Of a DNA stretch of 18,034 nt, positions 6,139-11,725 are shown piece after piece (within the stretch, counting starts at the first letter, position 1; each line of letters opens with the position of its first letter). The DNA is from JBBEDS01 sp040881175. Lineage in GTDB: Bacteria; Patescibacteriota; Minisyncoccia; 2-02-FULL-40-12; IGHO2-01-FULL-4-A. The translations under genes and the position numbers were made by a program. The stretch spans positions 1-18,034 of the forward strand of contig JBBEDS010000019.1 of assembly GCA_040881175.1 (NCBI GenBank). The letters are read 5' to 3'. The notes beneath the pieces are model-generated. The model saw only the letters and a list, made by a program, of their open reading frames with translations, did no database searches and was not told the origin of the DNA.

Positions 6139-7440
6139 ATGCCAAAAGTCAAAAAACAGGACATGCAATCGCCAAAAGGAATGAAAGATATTTTGCCGGC
6201 TGATCAGCCGTATTGGCAATATATCCTGAAAAAGGCATCTGCCATTTTGGATGACTACAGCTTCCACAAGATCGACACTCCTATAGTAGAGCAAACCGCT
6301 CTCTTTTTGCGTTCCGTCGGTGAATCAACAGACATTGTAGACAAGGAGATGTACAATTTTAAGACTAAGGGCGGAGATGAGCTTTCATTGAGACCCGAAG
6401 GTACAGCCAGCGTAGTCAGGGCGTATATAGAGAACGGCATGAATGTCATGCCTCATCCGGTACAGCTCTGGTATTTTGGTCCTTTCTTCAGGCATGACAA
6501 CCCTCAAGCAGGACGATACAGACAATTTCACCAGATCGGAGCCGAATCTTTCGGAGACGAGAATGCGGCAACCGATGCCATGCTCATCTTCATAGCCTAC
6601 AAACTCTTAGAAAGCCTCGGCATAAAGAACCTGACTGTCCGAATTAACAGCATTGGTGACTCAAGCTGCCGACCTCAATATATAAAAGCTCTTAAAGACT
6701 ACTACCGCAATCGCGGCAAAAAGGTCTGTACCAAATGCAAGAAAAGGCTGAAGACAAATATCTTGCGTGTTCTGGACTGTGAGGAAGAGAACTGCAAAGA
6801 GATAGCCAAAGATATCCCGCAAATAGTCGACTACCTTGATGATGACTGCAAAGCACACTTCAAGAATGTTTTGGAGTTCTTGGATGAAGTGAAGCTTCCA
6901 TATCTTCTAGACTCACGCCTAGTCAGGGGACTGGACTACTACAGCCGAACTGTATTTGAAATCTGGCCGGAAGAGAAAGAGGATGCTAAAAACAATCTGC
7001 AAATGGCTCTTTGCTCAGGCGGACGTTATGACAAGCTAGTCAGTCTGCTCGGCGGACCAAAGACTCCGGCCGCAGGCTGGGCACTCGGAGTAGAAAGAGT
7101 CATCTTGCTTTTGAAAGAGCTGGAAGTCTCAATTCCGGAGCATCACGCCCGTCCGAAGGTATTCATCGCCCAGCTGGGAGAACTAGCTAAAAGAAAAAGC
7201 TTAAAGCTATTTGAAGAGTTTCGCAAACACGGAATTTTGGCAAAAGCATCTTTCGGAAGAGACAGCATTAAATCACAGCTAAGGATCTCCAATCGCTGGG
7301 GCATAAAGTACACCCTGATTATGGGCCAGAAAGAAGCCCTCGATGGTACGGTGATATTGAGAGAAATGGACTCGGGGATTCAAGAAACACTGGCAATAGA
7401 TAAAATATTAGATATAGTAAAGCAGAGGTTGAAAAAATGA
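6139..7440 (+). CDS. hisS: Histidyl-tRNA synthetase
   Basis: A 433-residue class II synthetase that charges tRNA-His. Visible motifs are PKGMKDILP near the N-terminus, LRPEGTA (84-90), motif 2 FRHDNPQAGRYRQFHQ (117-132), the histidine-binding VRGLDYYSRTVFE (262-274), GGRYDKL (294-300) and motif 3 around GWALGVERV (313-321). The C-terminal anticodon-binding domain starts at about 338. The insertion domain carries a four-Cys set (Cys197, 200, 214, 219), seen in many bacterial HisRS. Neither the first ATG nor the second (at 6163, giving MQSPKGMKDI) has a Shine-Dalgarno, so the exact start is uncertain by 8 codons. It ends in TGA, overlapping the next gene by 4 nt. Confidence 0.97.
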   Translation: MPKVKKQDMQSPKGMKDILPADQPYWQYILKKASAILDDYSFHKIDTPIVEQTALFLRSVGESTDIVDKEMYNFKTKGGDELSLRPEGTASVVRAYIENGMNVMPHPVQLWYFGPFFRHDNPQAGRYRQFHQIGAESFGDENAATDAMLIFIAYKLLESLGIKNLTVRINSIGDSSCRPQYIKALKDYYRNRGKKVCTKCKKRLKTNILRVLDCEEENCKEIAKDIPQIVDYLDDDCKAHFKNVLEFLDEVKLPYLLDSRLVRGLDYYSRTVFEIWPEEKEDAKNNLQMALCSGGRYDKLVSLLGGPKTPAAGWALGVERVILLLKELEVSIPEHHARPKVFIAQLGELAKRKSLKLFEEFRKHGILAKASFGRDSIKSQLRISNRWGIKYTLIMGQKEALDGTVILREMDSGIQETLAIDKILDIVKQRLKK

Positions 7441-7781
7441 GCGACATATTCTGCAAGATAATAAACGGCGAGATAAAAGCGGACTTTGTAGACCAAGGGG
7501 AGGACTGGATTGCAATAAACGATATACATCCTGCGGCCCCGGTCCACGTATTAGTAATTCCGAAGGGGCACGGCTCTCTGCAAGATTATGAAGAAAATGA
7601 TTCAGAACTTCTAGGAAAACTAGTAGTCGCTGCGAATAAGGTTGCCCGAAAATTAGGAGTAGCTAAGACCGGCTACAGATTAATAATCAATTACGGAGAA
7701 GATAGCCAAGCGCATGTGTTGGATCACCTGCATATCCATTTGTTAGCCGGTAAAAAATTAGGATCAAAGGTAATAAATTAA
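7437..7781 (+). CDS. HIT family (HINT-like) nucleotide-binding protein
   Basis: A 114-residue histidine-triad protein. HINT-type enzymes hydrolyse the P-N bond of AMP-lysine or aminoacyl adenylates. The triad HLHIH occupies 97-101 (His97, 99, 101), within DHLHIHLLAGKKLG. The N-terminal IFCKIINGEI and the HVLVIPKGH stretch are typical of the family. The start codon overlaps the hisS stop (ATGA), so the two are translationally coupled. That link is suggestive, since aminoacyl adenylates are intermediates of tRNA charging, but it may be no more than operon packing. Confidence 0.95.
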   Translation: MSDIFCKIINGEIKADFVDQGEDWIAINDIHPAAPVHVLVIPKGHGSLQDYEENDSELLGKLVVAANKVARKLGVAKTGYRLIINYGEDSQAHVLDHLHIHLLAGKKLGSKVIN

Positions 7782-7789
7782 TTTTAAGG

Positions 7790-7796
7790 AAGGAGG
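7790..7796 (+). promoter_or_regulatory. Exceptionally strong Shine-Dalgarno of rpsU
   Basis: AAGGAGG, 6 nt from the rpsU ATG, is a near-perfect match to the usual 16S 3' end. The short repeat GGAA/TTCC (7788-7791 and 7797-7800) could form a 4-bp hairpin showing GGAGG in its loop. Most other genes here have no recognisable Shine-Dalgarno. Confidence 0.8.
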
Positions 7797-7802
7797 TTCC
7801 CT

Positions 7803-8066
7803 ATGGAGGTAAAAAGAAAACCGAATGAAAGTATTGGATCTTTAATGAGGCGCTTCAGCCGTCTGATTCAAAGGACGCAACTGGTAGTAAGAGCAAAAAA
7901 GTCCAAACACTTTCAGAAAAAGATGACTAATCGCGAAGAAAAGAACCGCGCTATTATGCGTGAAGAGTTAAGGGCGTTGAGAAAACGTCTTGAACGTCTT
8001 GGTAAATACGACGACGAGTCATTTGAAGAAGAAAAGAAAAAAATTAAAAGAAAATTAGATCTGTAA
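7803..8066 (+). CDS. rpsU: Small ribosomal subunit protein bS21
   Basis: An 87-residue, very basic protein of the S21 family, which binds the small subunit near the 16S 3' end and takes part in initiation. The N-terminal half (MEVKRKPNESIGSLMRRFSR, then RAKKSKHFQKKMTNREEKN) follows the S21 pattern. The remainder is a charged, probably helical extension (EELRALRKRLERLG), making the protein longer than the roughly 70 residues of E. coli S21. It follows the HIT gene by 21 nt and precedes the YqeY-like gene by 3 nt. Its strong Shine-Dalgarno stands out and may allow feedback control. Confidence 0.9.
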   Translation: MEVKRKPNESIGSLMRRFSRLIQRTQLVVRAKKSKHFQKKMTNREEKNRAIMREELRALRKRLERLGKYDDESFEEEKKKIKRKLDL

Positions 8067-8069
8067 ACA

Positions 8070-8561
8070 ATGCTAAAACAAGATATTCAGAAGGCAATGA
8101 CAGATTCTCTTAAATCAGGCGACGCAACAAAGCGCCTAGTTTTGGGTATGCTGATGACCTCAATTAAAAACCGGGAGCTTAGCAAAAGAGGCCAGCTCAG
8201 TAAGACCGTTAATGATCCGGTCGAACTTGAAAAACAAAGCCAGCTCTCTGATGAGGAGGTGCTAGAGGCATTGTCCGGTGAAGTGAAAAAGCGTAAAGAA
8301 TCGATCGAACAATACATGTCCGGAGGCAGAGAAGAACTGGCAGAAAAAGAGAAAGTCGAGATGGCCATTCTTATGGAGTATATGCCGGAACAGATGGATG
8401 AAGAAGCCGTCAGAGCAGAAGTACAAAAAACGGTGGCAGAGCTAGGCGCCCAAGGACCTAAAGATATGGGAAAAGTTATCGGCGCCGTCATGGCTAAACT
8501 CAAAGGCAAAGCCCCTGGAGATCTGGTCAGTAAAATCGCTAAGGAGCTCCTGCAGATCTAA
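8070..8561 (+). CDS. yqeY: GatB/YqeY domain protein
   Basis: A 163-residue YqeY-like protein, related to the tail domain of GatB in the tRNA-dependent amidotransferase. The N-terminal part (KSGDATKRLVLGMLMTSIKN) and later the EYMPEQMDEE segment and GPKDMGKVIGAVMAKLKGKA are characteristic. Free-standing YqeY probably binds tRNA or tRNA-modifying partners, but its exact role is not settled. An internal stretch of about 25 residues after SKRGQ is polar and linker-like. It is commonly found beside rpsU, as here, and the ybeY ATG follows its stop after 1 nt. No Shine-Dalgarno is evident. Confidence 0.93.
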   Translation: MLKQDIQKAMTDSLKSGDATKRLVLGMLMTSIKNRELSKRGQLSKTVNDPVELEKQSQLSDEEVLEALSGEVKKRKESIEQYMSGGREELAEKEKVEMAILMEYMPEQMDEEAVRAEVQKTVAELGAQGPKDMGKVIGAVMAKLKGKAPGDLVSKIAKELLQI

Positions 8562-8562
8562 T

Positions 8563-9006
8563 ATGCTGGATTTAGCTTTCCGCAATTCCACCAAACAAAA
8601 GGTTTACAGTAAGTCTTTTTTTGAAAAAGTAATTTCGGTAGCGCTGGAGACTACTAATTTAGGTTCAAAGAAAGTCGAGGTCTCGGTAAACTTGGTAGGC
8701 GATAGCAAGATTACCTCTCTTAACAAAAAGTATCGGGACAAAAATATGCCCACCGATGTACTCTCCTTCCCTCTAAACGATGAAATTGGCGTGAAATCAA
8801 GGGTTGGTGATATAATGAGCTTGGGTGACATCTTCATCAGTCTTCCCACAGCAAAAAAATACGCCAAAGAAGAGGGCGTAAGTTTGGATTCAAAGTTAAA
8901 ATTTTTAACCGTTCATGGTTTCCTGCATCTTCTGGGTTACGACCATGGTAATTCTAAAGATAAGGCAATAATGTTTAAATTGCAGGATAAAATACTAGGT
9001 AACTAA
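8563..9006 (+). CDS. ybeY: Endoribonuclease YbeY, rRNA maturation factor
   Basis: A 147-residue zinc-dependent RNase involved in 16S 3'-end maturation and ribosome quality control. The metal-binding signature HGFLHLLGYDH occupies 118-128 (His118, His122, His128). The family motif NKKYRDKNMPTDVLSFP (54-70) and the GDI(x)nGDIFIS region are also clear. Length is typical. The start follows the yqeY stop by 1 nt, with no Shine-Dalgarno, so translation is likely coupled. Its place beside rpsU fits a small-subunit module. ftsA begins 7 nt after its stop. Confidence 0.96.
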   Translation: MLDLAFRNSTKQKVYSKSFFEKVISVALETTNLGSKKVEVSVNLVGDSKITSLNKKYRDKNMPTDVLSFPLNDEIGVKSRVGDIMSLGDIFISLPTAKKYAKEEGVSLDSKLKFLTVHGFLHLLGYDHGNSKDKAIMFKLQDKILGN

Positions 9007-9013
9007 CTAATTT

Positions 9014-10249
9014 ATGCGACCGCAAATAATCTGTGGAATTGATATCGGCAACTCAGCCATCAAGACCGTAATCGCTGGCATTGAGCGGGGAACTTCGCAT
9101 CCACAAATACTCGGCATCGGCACTGCTGCATCAAACGGTCTAAGAAGAGGAGTTGTTTTTGATATGGAAGAAACGGCGGCCAACATAGCCGAGTCGGTAA
9201 AGCAGGCTGAAGCTATGGCCGGAGCAAAAGTAAGCCAGGCATATGTTTCTCTGAATGGACTGCATATCAGGACTCAGATGTCCCGCGGCGTGATTATCGT
9301 AAGCCGCGCCGACAGTGAGATAACACAGAATGATATCGATCGCGTTATTGACGCTGCTGCGACAATAAACCTACCGGCTAATAGAGAGATAATCCATATT
9401 ATTCCAAAGAATTTCACAATCGACTCTCAAGAGAACGTTAAAAACGCCTTGGGAATGAAGGGCGTCAGGCTAGAAGCCGACGTACTATTAGTAGAAGGCC
9501 TATCTCCGTATATAAGAAACCTGGCTAAGTGCGTTAACACAAACGATATCGAAGTCACGGAGTTTGTATTCTCTCCTCTTGCCGCTTCCAAGTCAGTTCT
9601 GGATAAACACCAGAAAGAACACGGCGTGCTGAACATAGACATTGGCGGTGGAGTTTCTTCAGTATCTCTCTTCCATGAAGGAGAGCTGGTCCACACATCT
9701 ATTCTCCCGATCGGTTCAAGACATATAACCAATGACATAGCAGTCGCATTCAGAACGTCCATGGACAAGGCAGAAGAGATAAAGCGTCAGTATGGATGCC
9801 TAGCTGCTGACAAAAGTTCTAAAAAAGATCAGATCGATCTTTCGGCGATAGTCCGCGAAGAAGACTTTGTGATACCTCGTAACCAGATAGCGAAAATAGT
9901 AGACTCTCGGGTATCAGAGATATTCGATCTAGTTTCGGAAGAGCTTAAAAAGATACCTCGCAACTACCTCTTGCCTGCCGGAGTAGTCTTAACTGGCGGT
10001 GGATCCAACCTGGAGGGCCTAGATGAGTTCGCAAAGAACCATTTAAGGCTCTCGGTCACCATTGGTAACGACCGCCTCGTTGAGGGCCTCTCAGACCAGA
10101 TAACAGATCCGTCATTCGCAGTTGCCACTGGATTGGTGGCCTGGGGCTTTGAAAAAGAATTTTCAGGAACTAAGGCAGGGTTTTCAATGAATTTCTCATC
10201 AGATATCTTCAGTAAAGTCGGCCGCTGGTTTAAGAATTTTATGCCTTAG
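9014..10249 (+). CDS. ftsA: Cell division protein FtsA
   Basis: A 411-residue actin-like protein that tethers FtsZ to the membrane and recruits the divisome. Nucleotide-binding motifs are in place: phosphate 1 DIGNSAIKT (10-18), phosphate 2 NIDIGGGVSSVSLF (207-220) and the adenosine motif LTGGGSNLEGL (326-336). The 1C subdomain lies at about 84-165. The last 20 residues (SSDIFSKVGRWFKNFMP) form a likely amphipathic membrane-targeting helix with Trp and Phe on one face, as expected. It follows ybeY by 7 nt, without a Shine-Dalgarno. ftsZ is separated by 100 nt holding a DnaA box and a palindrome, so ftsZ probably also has its own promoter. Confidence 0.96.
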   Translation: MRPQIICGIDIGNSAIKTVIAGIERGTSHPQILGIGTAASNGLRRGVVFDMEETAANIAESVKQAEAMAGAKVSQAYVSLNGLHIRTQMSRGVIIVSRADSEITQNDIDRVIDAAATINLPANREIIHIIPKNFTIDSQENVKNALGMKGVRLEADVLLVEGLSPYIRNLAKCVNTNDIEVTEFVFSPLAASKSVLDKHQKEHGVLNIDIGGGVSSVSLFHEGELVHTSILPIGSRHITNDIAVAFRTSMDKAEEIKRQYGCLAADKSSKKDQIDLSAIVREEDFVIPRNQIAKIVDSRVSEIFDLVSEELKKIPRNYLLPAGVVLTGGGSNLEGLDEFAKNHLRLSVTIGNDRLVEGLSDQITDPSFAVATGLVAWGFEKEFSGTKAGFSMNFSSDIFSKVGRWFKNFMP

Positions 10250-10254
10250 TTGAG

Positions 10255-10263
10255 TTATCCACA
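10255..10263 (+). promoter_or_regulatory. DnaA box upstream of ftsZ
   Basis: TTATCCACA is an exact match to the high-affinity DnaA-box consensus TTATNCACA. It begins 6 nt after the ftsA stop and 95 nt before ftsZ. An identical copy precedes nrdJ. A single match could be chance; binding is inferred. Confidence 0.5.
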
Positions 10264-10273
10264 GGCAGCCAAC

Positions 10274-10294
10274 AGGTGTGCATATTGCACGCCT
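10274..10294. promoter_or_regulatory. Operator-like inverted repeat upstream of ftsZ
   Basis: AGGTGTGCA (10274-10282) and TGCACGCCT (10286-10294) are inverted repeats around TAT, with 8 of 9 positions complementary and one G-T. It overlaps TTGCAC (10285-10290), a possible -35, and lies upstream of TATGAT (10303-10308), a possible -10. The spacing between those two (12 nt) is wrong for a pair, so the ftsZ promoter is not resolved. Confidence 0.4.
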
Positions 10295-10349
10295 TTTCCT
10301 TTTATGATATTCCAGAAGGTAACATTTAAACCCTCGGATCAACAAAAAT

Positions 10350-11495
10350 ATGGCACAAATTAAACCACCATTTGAAACTTTCGCCAGGATAAAGGTTATC
10401 GGAGTAGGCGGAGGCGGAAACAAAGCTATTCAAAGAATGATTGAGTCTAAGATTCATGGAGTTGAGTTTGTGGCCGTTAATTTGGATGCTCAGGACCTAA
10501 ACGTAGCTAATGCTCCGACTAAGATCCTCATAGGAAAGAACCTCACTCGAGGATTAGGAGCAGGTATGAATCCCGAAGTAGGAAGGCAGGCTGCAAGTGA
10601 AAGCAAAGACGAAATTCAGGATGCTCTTAAGGGTTCCGACATGGTATTCATAACCGCCGGACTGGGAGGTGGTACAGGAACTGGAGCATCTTCTGTTATC
10701 GCCGAGATAGCTCATGATGTAGGCGCGTTAGTTGTCGGCGTAGTCACAAAGCCATTCTCTTTTGAAGGTGCAGCTCGAGCACGCATAGCCGATGAAGGTT
10801 GGCACTCATTAAAAGACAACGTTGATGCTTTAATAACCATCCCCAACGACAGACTTCTATCTATAATAGATCGCAAAACACCCTTGCTCGAGGCATTCGG
10901 TAAAGTAGATGAGGTTTTGAGACAAGGCGTCCAGGGTATATCCGATTTGATTACCATCCCTGGATTAATTAACGTTGACTTCGCTGACGTTAAAGCCGTA
11001 ATGCAAAGCTCCGGTTCTGCATTGATGGGTATCGGCTATGCTAGCGGAGAAGACAGGGCTATTGAGGCTGCAAAGACAGCTATCAGCTCGCCCCTTCTGG
11101 AAGTAGCCATAGATGGAGCCAGGGGAGTCTTGTTCAATATCTCTGGCGGAATAGATCTGGCAATGGCTGAGATCAATGAAGCAGCTAAGATAATTACGGA
11201 TAAGATAGACCCGAATGCCAAGGTAATCTTCGGAGCTGTGCAGGATGACAAACTCAAGAAAGGCGAGATAAAGATCACGGTCATAGCTACTGGATTTAAT
11301 AACGGGGTACCAAAGAGTCCTAAATCTCATGTTTCTGTAAGCCCATCTCCTTTTGAAGAAGCCTCTGGAAATGGGATCAGCGAACCGAAATACAAACCTT
11401 TAGAAAAACCCAGAGAGGTCATAGACGATAACGCCGTTAGCGGCGATGACGACACATTCGATATACCAGCATTCATAAGAAGGAAGATGAAATAA
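10350..11495 (+). CDS. ftsZ: Cell division protein FtsZ
   Basis: A 381-residue tubulin-like GTPase that forms the division ring. The N-terminal GVGGGGNKA (18-26), tubulin signature GGGTGTG (106-112) and T7 synergy loop NVDFADVK (208-215, with Asp210 and Asp213) needed for GTP hydrolysis between subunits are all present. The GTPase core ends near 317. A linker of about 50 residues, rich in Ser and Pro, follows. The conserved C-terminal peptide is DIPAFIRRKMK (371-381), the site that binds FtsA, so tethering to the adjacent FtsA is expected. No Shine-Dalgarno is evident before the ATG. A strong terminator closes the unit 16 nt after the stop. Confidence 0.98.
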   Translation: MAQIKPPFETFARIKVIGVGGGGNKAIQRMIESKIHGVEFVAVNLDAQDLNVANAPTKILIGKNLTRGLGAGMNPEVGRQAASESKDEIQDALKGSDMVFITAGLGGGTGTGASSVIAEIAHDVGALVVGVVTKPFSFEGAARARIADEGWHSLKDNVDALITIPNDRLLSIIDRKTPLLEAFGKVDEVLRQGVQGISDLITIPGLINVDFADVKAVMQSSGSALMGIGYASGEDRAIEAAKTAISSPLLEVAIDGARGVLFNISGGIDLAMAEINEAAKIITDKIDPNAKVIFGAVQDDKLKKGEIKITVIATGFNNGVPKSPKSHVSVSPSPFEEASGNGISEPKYKPLEKPREVIDDNAVSGDDDTFDIPAFIRRKMK

Positions 11496-11510
11496 CCTAA
11501 AACTAGACCT

Positions 11511-11543
11511 AAGAACCCCGGCAAACTGTCGGGGTTCTTTTTT
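11511..11543 (+). terminator. Intrinsic terminator after ftsZ
   Basis: AAGAACCCCG (11511-11520) and CGGGGTTCTT (11530-11539) form a perfect 10-bp stem with a 9-nt loop, and a run of six T ends at 11543. It probably ends the whole lepB-to-ftsZ block. Confidence 0.92.
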
Positions 11544-11604
11544 GACCAAGTGAATGCTGCACCCCACAACAGAGCTTGACTGGATTTCGCACTTTCGACA
11601 TAAC

Positions 11605-11613
11605 TTATCCACA
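11605..11613 (+). promoter_or_regulatory. DnaA box upstream of nrdJ
   Basis: A second exact TTATCCACA, 112 nt before the nrdJ ATG and just upstream of the proposed -35. In E. coli, DnaA binds the nrdAB promoter and adjusts its expression, so the position is meaningful, but binding here is inferred. Confidence 0.5.
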
Positions 11614-11614
11614 T

Positions 11615-11642
11615 TTGCATCATTCTATATGAGGGGTAGAAT
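11615..11642 (+). promoter_or_regulatory. Possible nrdJ promoter
   Basis: TTGCAT (11615-11620), 16-nt spacer, TAGAAT (11637-11642), giving a leader of about 77 nt. An alternative -35, TTGACT (11576-11581), lacks a good -10 (TAACTT after 19 nt). The rest of the 230-nt ftsZ-nrdJ gap holds the ftsZ terminator and a DnaA box; no B12-box riboswitch motif was seen. Confidence 0.35.
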
Positions 11643-11665
11643 GAGATCAGAATGAACTATGACTC

Positions 11666-11681
11666 ACACAATCAGGTGTGT
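11666..11681 (+). promoter_or_regulatory. Possible NrdR-like site or hairpin in the nrdJ leader
   Basis: ACACAATCAGGTGTGT is an imperfect 16-bp palindrome with the ACAC...GTGT ends of NrdR boxes, but its centre departs from the AT-rich consensus and the usual second box about 31 nt away is not seen. It could equally be a short RNA hairpin (CACAC/GTGTG). Confidence 0.2.
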
Positions 11682-11725
11682 GTCCGACTCGCCTTTAGTG
11701 CGGGTCTGTTTTAACTCTAAAGTAA

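Noticed and set aside
6163..6165. Alternative hisS start 24 nt downstream
   Set aside because: It would give a start nearer the usual HisRS N-terminus, but neither start has a ribosome site, so the first ATG was kept and the doubt noted.
8087..8509. 140-codon open frame antisense to the YqeY-like gene
   Set aside because: The translation is Ser-rich and low in complexity, as expected for the complement of a Glu/Lys-rich gene; it has no promoter, ribosome site or family motif.
11496..11725. Cobalamin riboswitch before nrdJ
   Set aside because: Searched for by eye because the enzyme uses B12; no B12-box-like motif and too little space after the ftsZ terminator for the usual 180-220 nt fold.
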